From the NCBI GenBank assembly GCA_014804445.1, contig JAAUZU010000020.1:39968-72526 (forward strand): 32,559 nt of DNA, given 5' to 3'. Numbering within the stretch: position 1 is the first letter of the stretch; each line of letters opens with the position of its first letter. This DNA comes from Lachnospiraceae bacterium. Its GTDB lineage: Bacteria > Bacillota > Clostridia > Lachnospirales > Lachnospiraceae. This document shows, in pieces, positions 1-7,858 of the stretch. The notes under the pieces are model-generated. The model saw nothing but the letters and a program-made list of their open reading frames with translations. It did not search any database and was not told where the DNA came from. The position numbers were made by a program, and so were the translations under genes.

Positions 1-48
1 GCCGTGATAGAAAACAGGGTGAAGCTTTACCTTGCGGAGATGGAGTAA
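1..48 (+). CDS. C-terminal end of an unidentified protein (partial)
   Basis: Frame 1 is open from the first base and reads AVIENRVKLYLAEME followed by a TAA stop at 46-48. The gene continues off the left edge, so only 15 residues are visible and no family can be named. The next gene starts 31 bases later with its own ribosome binding site in the gap, so the two may be co-transcribed. The frame could also be chance, but its position just ahead of a well-formed start supports a real 3' end. Confidence 0.45.
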   Translation, partial: AVIENRVKLYLAEME

Positions 49-79
49 TGATGAAACTTTAGCAGAGGAGAAAAGAATT

Positions 80-757
80 ATGAAACAAACATTCAAAATA
101 TTACTGATTCTATTTCTGGCAGGTGCCTGGTGCGTAGGATGCAGTGGCGAGAACGGGCATGCAGACGAGAATGAACCTGCTATGATTCAGACCTTTACGG
201 AAAGTGACGTGGCAGTGATACCTGTGATAGAAGAATATGATTTTGCGGCTGCAAAAGGTATGGGCTCGATGCAGCAAATACGGGGTATGCTGCCGGGTAC
301 AGGTGAGGGAGTCTGGTACATGGTATCCATTGATGGTGTGGAATATTATTATGGGAAGTATGATCATACAGACGCAGAAGGGGCAGATTATTTCGGGTAT
401 GCTATTTTCAGCAGCAGTTATTCCCGGCAGAACGGAATCTCTGTAGGAATGACGATGGAAGAAGTACTTGAAAAATATCCCAACATGGCAGTGATGAATT
501 TTGATGGAAGTTATTTGGATAAAGAAGTGACAGGGCATCAAGGTTGGAACCCAATTGCGTATCCTCGCAGCTATGTAGGCATGGATGCGGATTGGGATTA
601 TGCAGGAAAAGATTACCAATGGTCAGATCAGTTTGATTGTATTATGATTGCGGATATCGATTTGGGTGCGGAAGATACATTACCTCTTTACCTTGCACTT
701 ATGGTAAAAGATCATGCTGTTGCTGCAATTACGTTTTATTATCCGACAGCGGGGTAA
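80..757 (+). CDS. Putative lipoprotein, unknown function
   Basis: A 225-residue protein starts with a lipoprotein signal: basic MKQTFK, a hydrophobic run, and a lipobox-like CVGC with Cys21 as the likely lipidated residue, followed by a polar SGENG linker. It should therefore be exported and anchored to the outer face of the membrane. The mature part is rich in Tyr, Asp and Gly and ends in a hydrophobic strand-like segment (LYLALMVKDHAVAAITFYY). I do not recognise a named domain. The ATG at 80 is chosen over the in-frame upstream start at 32 because GAGGAG lies just before it and the signal peptide begins there. It is followed after 37 bases by a second lipoprotein, suggesting a two-gene unit. 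Confidence 0.75.
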   Translation: MKQTFKILLILFLAGAWCVGCSGENGHADENEPAMIQTFTESDVAVIPVIEEYDFAAAKGMGSMQQIRGMLPGTGEGVWYMVSIDGVEYYYGKYDHTDAEGADYFGYAIFSSSYSRQNGISVGMTMEEVLEKYPNMAVMNFDGSYLDKEVTGHQGWNPIAYPRSYVGMDADWDYAGKDYQWSDQFDCIMIADIDLGAEDTLPLYLALMVKDHAVAAITFYYPTAG

Positions 758-794
758 ACAGGATAAAACAGGGATGACGGAGAGGATGTTCATA

Positions 795-1868
795 ATGAAT
801 AAAGCGAAATATTCATTTGCGGTATTGGTTTTAGCATTATTGTGCTTCTGCGGAGGGTGTGGCAAGGAAAGGGGAGAATCGGATAGATCTGTCTCATCGG
901 CTTTTCGAGATGTACTTTTGAATGAAGCAACCGTTTTCTGTACGGATAAGCTTCCAAAGAGTGATACGAATGGAGCCAACGAGTTTGAAGGATTATTAAG
1001 CGAAATGCCATACGGATATGATTATGCAAGGCGGATAGACCGGTTTGCGGTATTGGATTTAGACGGGGATGCTATACCGGAAGTAGTGCTGGAACTGGCG
1101 GAGTATGGGGGATTTATCGTTCTTCGCTATAGGGACGGGCGGATACATGGAAATGTGTTTGGGTACAGGAGTATGAACTTATTGAAAGAAAATGGTGCAT
1201 TCCATGGCGCAAGCAGCGCGTTTGAAGGTTCTGTAGGAAAACTGTGTTTTATAGGGGATACGGTTGTTGATGACGATAAGCTGAGATTTTTGGAAAGCAT
1301 AGATCGGGAATCCTATTATATAGACGATATTTTGGTAGACAGTAGTGAATACGAAAGGGCATTTGCATTATTTAGTGAAACCCCGGCGGCAGAGTGGTAT
1401 AACTATACGGAAGAGACAGTCTGTGAAATTTTTGTGGAAGGCGTTTTGTTTAGGGAACCTTCTGCAGAAGCTGCAGAAAATGCAAAGGAGCGTCAGGCTT
1501 ACTTAGATTCGCTTTCTTATCTGCTTGATTTAACCTATGATTATACCAGTAAAACTTTGGAAAAGTTCAATGCAGATGCCAGGAGTTATTATGACGGATG
1601 CTATGAGGAGATGAACCGGATATACCAATTGTGTCAGGAAAGGTTATCCGGTGAGGCGCTTGAGGCCTTAAACGCGGAACAGCAGCGCTGGGAGGAAAGT
1701 AATGCGGAGACGCTGGAAGAGAGGTTACAGGTTTATTATGCTGACAGTATAGAGGAATTAGAGGACAGAACCTTGTATTATACATACGGGGATATTGCAC
1801 TCAGGCGGACGCTCAGGCTTATCAATCTCTATTATGGATTTGATTTTTATGATTGGACAGTACAATAA
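795..1868 (+). CDS. Lipoprotein with LprI-like (DUF1311) C-terminal domain
   Basis: A 357-residue protein with a lipoprotein signal (hydrophobic core, then CFCGGC, lipid Cys22). Residues about 85-110 contain FAVLDLDGDAIPEVVLELAE, an Asp-rich motif seen in exported Clostridia proteins of unknown role. Residues about 270-340 (MNRIYQLCQERLSGEALEAL, then QQRWEESNAETLEERLQVYY) resemble the helical LprI/DUF1311 domain, whose founding member is a lysozyme-inhibitor lipoprotein; that function cannot be assumed here because the usual disulfide cysteines are not obvious. The ATG at 795 is preferred over in-frame upstream starts because the signal peptide starts there and GGAGAGG precedes it. It lies directly behind another lipoprotein gene on the same strand and ends before the convergent mnmA. 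Confidence 0.72.
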   Translation: MNKAKYSFAVLVLALLCFCGGCGKERGESDRSVSSAFRDVLLNEATVFCTDKLPKSDTNGANEFEGLLSEMPYGYDYARRIDRFAVLDLDGDAIPEVVLELAEYGGFIVLRYRDGRIHGNVFGYRSMNLLKENGAFHGASSAFEGSVGKLCFIGDTVVDDDKLRFLESIDRESYYIDDILVDSSEYERAFALFSETPAAEWYNYTEETVCEIFVEGVLFREPSAEAAENAKERQAYLDSLSYLLDLTYDYTSKTLEKFNADARSYYDGCYEEMNRIYQLCQERLSGEALEALNAEQQRWEESNAETLEERLQVYYADSIEELEDRTLYYTYGDIALRRTLRLINLYYGFDFYDWTVQ

Positions 1869-1916
1869 GCGCTTAGTCTTTTGCAGTTTGGGAATGGCAG
1901 GAGGAAGCTGCAAACT

Positions 1917-3005
1917 TCAGGTGGAGTAAGAGAGAACGGCGCAGATAGTGCCGCCGCCGACTACAACATCCCCGTCATAAAGTACAACAGCCTGTCCCTT
2001 TGTAACTGCGCGCTGGGGCGAATCAAACTTAATTTGCAGTGTGTCGCCGTCAATCTGCAGCACACTTGCCCACTGCTCCGCCTGCCGATAGCGTACCTTT
2101 GCTTTCAGCCGCAGGGGAGTATGAATGGAAGGAACGGAAATCAGGTTGATGTCGTTGGCAATCAGGGATGTGGCATACAACTCGGATTCTCTGCCCAGTG
2201 TGACTGTATTATCAGTGGAATTCACCGCGCAGACATACATCGGTTCCGGAAAAGAAAGCCCAAGTCCTTTCCGCTGACCGATGGTATAACGGATAATGCC
2301 GCAATGCCTGCCTAGAATATGACCTTCTCGGTCAATGAAATTGCCGGCAGGATATTTCTTTTGGGTGTACCTTTCCATAAACTCTGCATAGTTTCCGTTT
2401 TGTACAAAGCAGATATCCTGACTGTCGTGTTTGTGGGCGTTGAGAAAGCCCTGCGCCTCGGCAATCCGGCGGACTTCCTGCTTTGTCATGCAGCCTAAGG
2501 GAAACAGAGTATGCCTTAGCTGCTCCTGTGTCAGGCTATACAGCACGTAACTCTGATCTTTCTTGTCATCGAGAGCCTTTTTCAACAGGTATCTGCCGGA
2601 TTCCCTGTCCTGCTCAATACGGGCGTAATGTCCTGTAGCGATGCAGCCGCAGCCAAGTTCCCGGGCGCGGCTGTAAAGTCTGTCAAATTTCAGATAGCGG
2701 TTACAGTCGATACAGGGATTGGGCGTTCTTCCGTTTTCATAGGCGTCAATAAAACGACTTATCACAGTTTGCGCAAAGCTTTCCGAGAAATTAAACACAT
2801 GGTAGGGAATATCCAGTTTATAAGCAACGCTTCTGGCGTCCTCCACGTCGTCGAGCGAGCAGCAGGAGTGCGCCCGAGGGATGCCGACGTCTTCATTCTG
2901 AAACAGCTTCATGGTTACACCCATTAAATCATATCCTTGTTCTTTCATCAGAAAGGCAGCTACGCTGGAATCGACGCCGCCGCTCATGGCAATCAAAGCT
3001 TTCAT
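1917..3005 (-). CDS. mnmA: tRNA-specific 2-thiouridylase MnmA
   Basis: The 362-residue protein has normal family length. It carries the N-terminal PP-loop MSGGVDSSVAAF (about residues 7-18) that binds ATP, the CIDCNRYLKF segment with the likely catalytic Cys101, and DSQDICFV with the partner Cys199. The middle holds CIATGHYARI and the C-terminal part the beta-barrel with YTIGQRKGLG. MnmA adenylates U34 in the wobble position of Lys, Glu and Gln tRNAs and replaces oxygen with sulfur, in the cytoplasm, using sulfur from a cysteine desulfurase. It lies 24 bases downstream of the HD-domain gene, so the two probably share a transcript. AAGGAG lies about 14 bases before the ATG, a rather long spacing. 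The neighbouring Rrf2/PatB pair is also sulfur-related, which may be coincidence. Confidence 0.96.
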   Translation of the reverse strand: MKALIAMSGGVDSSVAAFLMKEQGYDLMGVTMKLFQNEDVGIPRAHSCCSLDDVEDARSVAYKLDIPYHVFNFSESFAQTVISRFIDAYENGRTPNPCIDCNRYLKFDRLYSRARELGCGCIATGHYARIEQDRESGRYLLKKALDDKKDQSYVLYSLTQEQLRHTLFPLGCMTKQEVRRIAEAQGFLNAHKHDSQDICFVQNGNYAEFMERYTQKKYPAGNFIDREGHILGRHCGIIRYTIGQRKGLGLSFPEPMYVCAVNSTDNTVTLGRESELYATSLIANDINLISVPSIHTPLRLKAKVRYRQAEQWASVLQIDGDTLQIKFDSPQRAVTKGQAVVLYDGDVVVGGGTICAVLSYST

Positions 3006-3029
3006 TTTTTCAATCTTGGCTCCTTAGGT

Positions 3030-3587
3030 TTAAACTTCACAGCTTCGCATGGCAAGAATGGTTTTTTCAATCAGGGTGTCCAGTTCCCAGCCGAGCATGG
3101 CGGCCCCTCGTTCGATGACGTCCCGAGAACAGCCGGCAGCAAAATTCAGATTTTTATATTTCTTTTTGACAGATTTCAATTCTAAATCGGACACACTTTT
3201 GGAAGGGCGCATAAGCGCCACCGCGCCGATAAGACCGGTCAGCTCGTCCACAGCATACAAAACCTTTTCCATTTCATGTTCCGGTTTGATATCTACTGTC
3301 AGTTCATAGCCGTGGCTTGCCGTTGCATGAATGATGTTTTCATCGATACCGCGTTCCCGCATAATAGCCTGCTCTTTGATGCAATGCTGTTCGGGAAACT
3401 GCTCGAAGTCCAAATCATGTAAAAGACCGACGATGCCCCAGAATTCTTCTTCCTCAGCATAACCAAGCTCTCTCGCAAAATAGCGCATGACGCCTTCGAC
3501 GGTCAGGGCGTGTTTGAGATGAAAAGGTTCCTTGTTAAATTCGGTAAGCAGCGACCACGCTGCTTCTCTTGTCAGAATTTCTGCCAT
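3030..3587 (-). CDS. HD-domain hydrolase
   Basis: A 185-residue soluble protein of the HD phosphohydrolase superfamily. Visible metal-binding motifs are FHLKHALTVEGVM (first His), GLLHDLDFEQFPE (the HD pair at about residue 54) and HATASHGYEL (downstream His). Family members hydrolyse nucleotides or other phosphorylated compounds; the sequence does not identify the substrate. The C-terminal half contains VDELTGLIGAVALMRPSK, common in HDIG proteins of Clostridia. The start has AAAGGA a short distance upstream. It is the first gene of a minus-strand pair with mnmA and is preceded by an extended -10 promoter. Confidence 0.85.
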   Translation of the reverse strand: MAEILTREAAWSLLTEFNKEPFHLKHALTVEGVMRYFARELGYAEEEEFWGIVGLLHDLDFEQFPEQHCIKEQAIMRERGIDENIIHATASHGYELTVDIKPEHEMEKVLYAVDELTGLIGAVALMRPSKSVSDLELKSVKKKYKNLNFAAGCSRDVIERGAAMLGWELDTLIEKTILAMRSCEV

Positions 3588-3641
3588 AAATGTAAATATC
3601 CTTTCTTTGAAAAATACTTGTCAACAGTACGCTTACGTGGT

Positions 3642-3650
3642 ATTATAACA
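3642..3650 (-). promoter_or_regulatory. Extended -10 promoter for HD-mnmA pair
   Basis: On the minus strand the sequence reads TGTTATAAT, a perfect extended -10 element, about 55 bases upstream of the HD gene start. The -35 region is weak (about TTTTCA), as expected for extended -10 promoters. A TTGACA also occurs closer to the gene but has no matching -10. Confidence 0.55.
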
Positions 3651-3709
3651 CACATAAAACATATGAAAATAGTAGGGTATTAACAAAAAGAGTACAAATG
3701 CACACTGCT

Positions 3710-4147
3710 TTATATCACATACGTATCGGAGGAACGTTCCCTTTGCTGGTTCAGAATGTCCTGTAAGGTTATTCCGTCAAGATACTCATTGATAACCCGG
3801 TAAAGTCCCTGCCAGACGGGGAGGGTTGCACATTCGTTGCAGCGTTCACATTCGATGGGAGTGTGTTCCAGACAGGCAACGGGGGAAAGGCTGCCTTCTG
3901 TAAGGCGGAGTATCTCTCCGACGGTGCATTTATCGGGTGCTTTGGCGAGGCGGTACCCGCCCTGGAAACCGCGCGTGGTCCGCAGGATATCGGATTTATT
4001 GAAAAGTGGGATAATCTGTTCCAAATATTTTTTTGATATATCCTGACGCTCTGCAATATCCTTCAGGGCAACGTAACCTTCCCCCTGATGTTCCGTCAAA
4101 TCCAGCAGCATGCGCAGTGCATAACGTCCTTTTGTTGAAATTTTCAT
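3710..4147 (-). CDS. Rrf2-family transcriptional regulator, cysteine-containing
   Basis: A 145-residue protein beginning MKISTKGRYALRMLLDL, the classic N-terminus of Rrf2-family winged-helix regulators. DNA-binding helix: DIAERQDISKKYLEQI (about 36-51); wing: GFQGGYRLAKAP. A Cys cluster follows (CLEHTPIECERCNEC, four Cys at about 100-114), resembling the region that binds an iron-sulfur cluster in IscR-type members, so redox or Fe-S sensing is possible, unlike CymR which lacks these. The start is the ATG at 4147 with GGAGG nine bases upstream; the longer in-frame extension has no family homology. It is divergent from a C-S lyase gene, and an inverted repeat spans its own promoter, so autoregulation and control of the lyase are likely. 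Confidence 0.9.
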   Translation of the reverse strand: MKISTKGRYALRMLLDLTEHQGEGYVALKDIAERQDISKKYLEQIIPLFNKSDILRTTRGFQGGYRLAKAPDKCTVGEILRLTEGSLSPVACLEHTPIECERCNECATLPVWQGLYRVINEYLDGITLQDILNQQRERSSDTYVI

Positions 4148-4174
4148 AAGAAATACCTCCTCACTTATTATCCT

Positions 4175-4203
4175 ATAATACCATATACTTTGTAGGTATT
4201 CAA
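4175..4203 (-). promoter_or_regulatory. Rrf2 gene promoter with embedded inverted repeat
   Basis: On the minus strand TTGAAT (4203-4198) and TATTAT (4180-4175) are separated by exactly 17 bases, a good housekeeping promoter. An inverted repeat ATACC-N12-GGTAT (4178-4199) lies across the spacer and -10, where a bound repressor would block polymerase. Reading the plus strand, TATAAT (4174-4179) also occurs, so a promoter for the divergent gene may overlap the same site. That the Rrf2 protein binds here is inference. Confidence 0.6.
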
Positions 4204-4251
4204 GCGGGGAAATGCAGGAAAAGTTGCAGAATGGAAGTGAAAGGAGTAGAG

Positions 4252-5436
4252 ATGAGAGAGTACAATTTTGACAGAGAGATTTCACGGAAAAATACAAACA
4301 GCTTAAAATATGACTTTGCAGCAGAGCGGGGCTGTAGGGAAGATGCGCTTCCCCTGTGGCTTGCGGACATGGATTTCCCGACGGCAGAACCGGTTCTTGA
4401 GGCACTGCACAATGCTGTCAGCCACGGGATTTTCGGGTACAGCGAGGTGAAAAAGCCATATTATGATGCGGTTTTTAAGTGGTACAAAAAGCATTTTGGC
4501 TGGGAGCCAAAGGAGGAATGGCTGGTAAAAACACCGGGCGTTGTTTTTGCTCTGGTTATGGCAATCCGTGCCCTGACAGAGCCGGGCGACGGCGTGCTGA
4601 TTCAGACGCCGGTGTATCATCCGCTCCATTCTGCGATTCTGGACAATGGCAGGAAGCTGGTGAAAAATGAACTGTTGTATGTGAACGGACATTATGAAAT
4701 TGATTTTGCCGATTTTGAAGCAAAAATCAAGGAGAATGGCGTAAAGCTGTTTATCCTCTGCTCGCCGCACAATCCTGTCGGCAGGGTCTGGACGAAAGAG
4801 GAATTGCAAAGACTGGGAGAAATATGTGAAAAATATGGTGTGATTGTGGCGTCGGATGAGATTCACTGCGATTTTACGCTGCCTGCATATCCACATACGG
4901 TATTCCCTCTGGCGTGTCCTGCGTTGGAGGAGCGGACCATCATTTGTACTGCACCGAGCAAAACATTCAATCTGGCGGGGCTGCAGGTTTCCAATATCTG
5001 GATTCCGAATGAAGACATAAGAAAGAAGATTCTAAAAGAAATCGGGAATTGCGGCTATTCCCAGTTGAATTCCCTCGGGCTGGTGGCGGCGCAGGCGGCA
5101 TACGAGGGCGGAGAAGAGTGGTTAATCCAGTGCAGGGATTATCTGTATGGCAACCTTGATTTTCTGCGCTCGTTTTTGAAGGAAAGGCTGCCTGAAATCA
5201 AGCTGGTAGAGCCGGAAGGAACTTATTTTGCATGGCTGGACTGTTCGACGATTCAGCCTGACGGGGAGAAACTGCGAGATTTTATCGTGAATAAAGCAAA
5301 GCTCTGGCTTACTTCGGGGGCTGTATTCGGAGAAGCCTCCGGCTGTTTCCAGCGCATGGTGCTGGCTTGTACGCGAAAGACGCTTGAGGAAGCGCTGGAA
5401 AGGCTGGAAAAAGCAGTAAAAGAGATACGTGGATAA
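4252..5436 (+). CDS. patB: PatB/MalY-type PLP-dependent C-S lyase (cystathionine beta-lyase) / aminotransferase
   Basis: A 394-residue fold-type I PLP enzyme of the MalY/PatB subgroup. Diagnostic segments are LPLWLADMDFPTAEPVLEAL at the N-terminus, TPGVVFALVMAI, SPHNPVGRVWTKEEL, VASDEIHCDFTL (PLP-ring Asp), and APSKTFNLAGLQ with the Schiff-base lysine Lys237. Enzymes of this group cleave cystathionine or cysteine conjugates to pyruvate, ammonia and a thiol, and are often annotated simply as aminotransferases. The start is ATG 4252 rather than 4231 because AAAGGAG lies five to six bases before it. It faces the Rrf2 regulator across a 104-base shared region, consistent with sulfur amino acid control. 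A hairpin immediately follows the stop. Confidence 0.9.
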   Translation: MREYNFDREISRKNTNSLKYDFAAERGCREDALPLWLADMDFPTAEPVLEALHNAVSHGIFGYSEVKKPYYDAVFKWYKKHFGWEPKEEWLVKTPGVVFALVMAIRALTEPGDGVLIQTPVYHPLHSAILDNGRKLVKNELLYVNGHYEIDFADFEAKIKENGVKLFILCSPHNPVGRVWTKEELQRLGEICEKYGVIVASDEIHCDFTLPAYPHTVFPLACPALEERTIICTAPSKTFNLAGLQVSNIWIPNEDIRKKILKEIGNCGYSQLNSLGLVAAQAAYEGGEEWLIQCRDYLYGNLDFLRSFLKERLPEIKLVEPEGTYFAWLDCSTIQPDGEKLRDFIVNKAKLWLTSGAVFGEASGCFQRMVLACTRKTLEEALERLEKAVKEIRG

Positions 5437-5465
5437 GGAAACGCTGATTCAGTCAGCGTTTCCTT
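5435..5465. terminator. Bidirectional hairpin between convergent patB and pyrI
   Basis: A perfect 13-bp stem (5435-5447 with 5453-5465, loop TTCAG) overlaps the stop codons of both convergent genes. There is no long T tract on either side, so it may act as a weak terminator or an mRNA 3'-end stabiliser for both transcripts. Confidence 0.65.
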
Positions 5466-5895
5466 AGGTAAAGGTTCCGCCCTTCTCTTCACAGTATTTG
5501 CAGCGGTACAGCTCTTTTTCCTCGTCTGCAAGAAGGAAGATGTGCGGCAGCTCCTGCTCGATTGAGGTGATGCAGCGGGGGTTTTTGCAGCGGATTACAT
5601 TTTTTATCATCTTGGGGAGCACCAGTTCCTTTTTGTCCACGATTTCCCCGTCCTTGATGACATTGACGGTAATATTGTGGTCGATAAAGGCGAGCACGTC
5701 CAAATCAAGCTGGTTGATGTCACATTCCACTTTCAGGATGTCTTTTTTGCCCATTTTATTGCTGCGGGCGTTTTTGATGATGGCAACTGTGCAGTCCAGC
5801 TTGCCAAGCTGCAGATGCTCGTAAATATCCATGCTTTTGCCTGCTTTGATGTGGTCAAGGACAAAGCCTTCTTCAATTTTTCCTACATTTAACAT
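5464..5895 (-). CDS. pyrI: Aspartate carbamoyltransferase regulatory chain
   Basis: A 143-residue protein with the PyrI architecture: an N-terminal allosteric domain (MLNVGKIEEGFVLDHI, then IKNARSNKMGKKDILKVE, which corresponds to the nucleotide-binding region) and a C-terminal zinc domain with CKNPRC and CKYC, the four Zn-binding cysteines. In the holoenzyme it links catalytic trimers and confers CTP/ATP control. The ATG at 5895 is chosen over the one four codons upstream because GAGGA lies six bases before it and none precedes the other. It lies 91 bases downstream of pyrB, with a hairpin between them. The 3' end overlaps a shared hairpin with patB. Confidence 0.95.
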   Translation of the reverse strand: MLNVGKIEEGFVLDHIKAGKSMDIYEHLQLGKLDCTVAIIKNARSNKMGKKDILKVECDINQLDLDVLAFIDHNITVNVIKDGEIVDKKELVLPKMIKNVIRCKNPRCITSIEQELPHIFLLADEEKELYRCKYCEEKGGTFT

Positions 5896-5943
5896 AGTTA
5901 TCCTCATTTCTGCGCGGCTTTATTGAATAAGTCACTCTAGCGT

Positions 5944-5977
5944 GCAAGTATATGGCGCTGCGCAGGCACATACTTGC
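5944..5977 (-). other. Intercistronic hairpin between pyrB and pyrI
   Basis: GCAAGTATATG (5944-5954) pairs with CACATACTTGC (5967-5977); the single mismatch becomes a G-U pair in the minus-strand mRNA. The loop can close further through GCGC arms. No T tract follows, so this is more likely an mRNA processing or stability element, or a partial polarity site, than a full terminator. Confidence 0.5.
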
Positions 5978-5986
5978 GTTTTATGG

Positions 5987-6904
5987 TTAATCTACATTGA
6001 TTTCCAACAGCGTAAGGATAAGCGCCATGCGGACATAGACGCCGTACTGCGCCTGCTTGAAATAGGCAGCGCGGGGGTCGCTGTCCACTTCCACGGAAAT
6101 CTCGTTGACTCTGGGGAGCGGGTGAAGCACCAGCATGTCAGGGCGCGCCAGCTCCATTTTGGCAGCGTCAAGAATATAGAAATCTTTTAAGCGGACGTAA
6201 TCTTCTTCGTTGAAGAAGCGTTCCTTCTGCACCCTCGTCATGTAGAGCAGGTCAAGGGAGGGCATTACATTTTCAAGCCGGATGACTTCTTCATAAGGAA
6301 TTCCTTTTTCCTTTAAGGAGTCGGTGATATAGTCCGGAACCTTCAGTTCTTCGGGTGAGATAAAGACAAAGCGGATGTTCGGATAGCGGACCAGTGCGTT
6401 AATCAGGGAGTGTACAGTCCGTCCGAATTTTAAATCGCCGCAGAGTCCGATGGTCAGGTTGTCGAGGCGTCCCTTTAAGGTCTGAATGGTCAGCAGGTCG
6501 GTCAGGGTCTGGGTAGGATGCTGATGACCGCCGTCGCCTGCGTTGATGACGGGGACGCCGGATTTTTCAGCAGCCACCATGGGAGCGCCTTCCTTCGGGT
6601 GGCGCATGGCGCAGATATCGGCGTAGCAGGAGATGATGCGGATGGTGTCCGATACGCTTTCTCCCTTTGCCGCAGAGGAACTGGCCGCCTCGGAAAAGCC
6701 GAGGACTTCGCCGCCCAGGCGGAGCATGGCAGATTCAAAACTGAGACGGGTACGGGTGCTCGGTTCATAAAAGCAGGTTGCCAGAATCCTGCCATCGCAG
6801 GCATGGGCATATTTTGCGGGATTTTTTTCGATGTTTCCAGCAAGAGCGAACAACTTGTCCAGCTCTTCCACGGAAAAATCAAGTGGGCTCATTAAGTGTT
6901 TCAT
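5987..6904 (-). CDS. pyrB: Aspartate carbamoyltransferase catalytic chain
   Basis: A 305-residue ATCase catalytic subunit of normal length. The carbamoyl-phosphate signature [15 protein letters not shown] (about 47-61) is intact, as are [33 protein letters not shown] (His and Gln contacts) and [10 protein letters not shown] at the C-terminus. It catalyses carbamoyl phosphate plus aspartate to carbamoyl aspartate, the first committed step of pyrimidine synthesis. GAGAGGA precedes the ATG at 6904. It is followed by pyrI, giving the pyrBI order found in Clostridia and enterics. No clear promoter is visible between it and the terminator hairpin just upstream, so its transcription may depend on readthrough or an unrecognised start. 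Confidence 0.97.
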   Translation of the reverse strand: MKHLMSPLDFSVEELDKLFALAGNIEKNPAKYAHACDGRILATCFYEPSTRTRLSFESAMLRLGGEVLGFSEAASSSAAKGESVSDTIRIISCYADICAMRHPKEGAPMVAAEKSGVPVINAGDGGHQHPTQTLTDLLTIQTLKGRLDNLTIGLCGDLKFGRTVHSLINALVRYPNIRFVFISPEELKVPDYITDSLKEKGIPYEEVIRLENVMPSLDLLYMTRVQKERFFNEEDYVRLKDFYILDAAKMELARPDMLVLHPLPRVNEISVEVDSDPRAAYFKQAQYGVYVRMALILTLLEINVD

Positions 6905-6954
6905 GTTTTTTCCTCTCTTTCTATGATATTCGCGCGTATTGCGTCATTCCGAAA

Positions 6955-6984
6955 AAAATCGAAGAGAAAAATCTCTTCGATTTT
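6955..6984 (-). terminator. Rho-independent terminator after the nitroreductase gene
   Basis: A 13-bp stem (6955-6967 with 6972-6984, loop AAAA) is followed on the minus strand by a continuous T tract. It starts just after the nitroreductase stop and ends 50 bases before pyrB, so it ends the nitroreductase transcript or attenuates readthrough into pyrBI. Confidence 0.8.
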
Positions 6985-6986
6985 GG

Positions 6987-7532
6987 TTACGATTCCATAT
7001 AAGATAACAAGTCTTCCACGGATTTACGTTTGGGAGCAACAGGTTCTTCAGCGGGATAGCCGATGGGAATCAGCGCCGCCAGCTCTCTGTCCTCGGGAAG
7101 TGAAAGCAAAGCCGATGCTTTGGCTTCATCAAAAATACCTAAAATAACGGTGCCAAGTCCCTGCTCATAAGCGGCAAGGCAAAATGCCTCGGCAGCGATG
7201 CCGGTATCAAACATCTGCCAGCCCCCCTCTTTGGGAGTGCTGAAAGAGCCGTCCCTCTCAAAACCGCTTCTGTTTTTGATAAAGGTAACAGCGATGAGCG
7301 TGGGAGCACTCTTTATAATTTCTCCGTTTTTTGCATAAGAGGAGGTACATTCGGAAGCAATTTTATCCTTCAGTTCTCCTTCCACGGCAATATAACGTAC
7401 AATCTGTGTGTGCTTCCAGCTAGGTGCGTAAGAGGCTGTCTCTACGATACCTGCAAGCACGTCCCGCGATACGGGCTTATCGGTAAACTGTCGTATACTT
7501 CTGCGTCCACGGATACATTCGTTGGCTGTCAT
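6987..7532 (-). CDS. Nitroreductase family protein
   Basis: A 181-residue FMN-dependent nitroreductase-fold protein. The N-terminal MTANECIRGRRSIRQFTDKP has the Arg-Arg-Ser-Ile-Arg signature that contacts FMN phosphate, VETASYAPSWKHTQIVRYIA is the second FMN-contact region, and EAFCLAAYEQGLGTVILGIF with LIPIGYPAEEP complete the fold. Substrates of these small oxidoreductases are usually unknown (nitro compounds, quinones, enones). The true start is ATG 7532 with AGGAGG nearby; an upstream in-frame extension reaching 7697 runs through the promoter and into a palindromic repeat and is not coding. The gene has its own promoter and terminator, so it is probably monocistronic. Confidence 0.9.
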   Translation of the reverse strand: MTANECIRGRRSIRQFTDKPVSRDVLAGIVETASYAPSWKHTQIVRYIAVEGELKDKIASECTSSYAKNGEIIKSAPTLIAVTFIKNRSGFERDGSFSTPKEGGWQMFDTGIAAEAFCLAAYEQGLGTVILGIFDEAKASALLSLPEDRELAALIPIGYPAEEPVAPKRKSVEDLLSYMES

Positions 7533-7592
7533 GGAAATCCTCCTGTCATATGACCTCTTTGCGAGCAGGTGGTGCTGTTCTGCTCTTGGAAC

Positions 7593-7621
7593 ATTATAGC
7601 ATAAGTGGGGTGGGGAAGCAA
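7593..7621 (-). promoter_or_regulatory. Nitroreductase promoter
   Basis: On the minus strand TTGCTT (7621-7616), a 17-base spacer and TATAAT (7598-7593), with TG one base before the -10. The start of transcription would be about 50 bases upstream of the ATG. Palindromic element A begins 30 bases further upstream. Confidence 0.7.
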
Positions 7622-7650
7622 TGAGAAAAAATAGGTTTGTAGCAAGGGAC

Positions 7651-7785
7651 GCCGGTACAGCCGTATACTCCCACGGAGCCGCGCTTTCGCTCAACAAAAA
7701 ACGTAGCGGACGCTAGGCTCGAAAGAACCTCGCCAAGCGCCAACGTTTTTTAAAGGGCTCCGTGGGAATATACGGCTGTACCGGC
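7651..7785 (+). repeat. Palindromic element A
   Basis: Outer arms 7651-7680 and 7756-7785 are reverse complements over 30 bases with one mismatch. Just inside the left arm is the box GCGCTTTCGCTC (7681-7692), unpaired. An inner stem follows (AAAAAACGT at 7696-7704 with ACGTTTTTT at 7743-7751), enclosing the conserved apical sequence AGG, CTCGAAAGAA, CCT, CGCCA flanked by CGCT and AGCG that can pair. The same order (arm, box, inner stem, short spacer, arm) recurs in elements B, C and D. No protein is encoded. It may be a structured RNA or a palindromic mobile (MITE-like) DNA element. Confidence 0.85.
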
Positions 7786-7834
7786 TGTCTCCTGCCCGAG
7801 CGCAGCAAGCACATTTGTGTTTTATAAAAGGCAA

Positions 7835-7858
7835 GGCGCATTTACTGCGCCGTTTTTT
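7835..7858 (+). terminator. Stand-alone terminator between elements A and B
   Basis: GGCGCA-TTTAC-TGCGCC (7835-7851) followed by G and six T (7853-7858). This is a classic plus-strand Rho-independent terminator, yet no plus-strand coding gene lies upstream. It would suit a short non-coding transcript covering element A. The transcript itself is inferred. Confidence 0.65.

Noticed and set aside
32..79. Upstream start for the first lipoprotein.
   Set aside because: It has no ribosome binding site, overlaps the preceding gene end, and would place the signal peptide internally.
3710..4405. Longer 231-residue form of the Rrf2 regulator.
   Set aside because: The extension lies over the promoter region and the divergent gene and lacks family homology; a good ribosome binding site precedes the inner ATG.
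6905..6986. PyrR-binding or T-box leader ahead of pyrB.
   Set aside because: The 80-base gap is too short and lacks the expected conserved loop motifs; only a terminator hairpin is visible.
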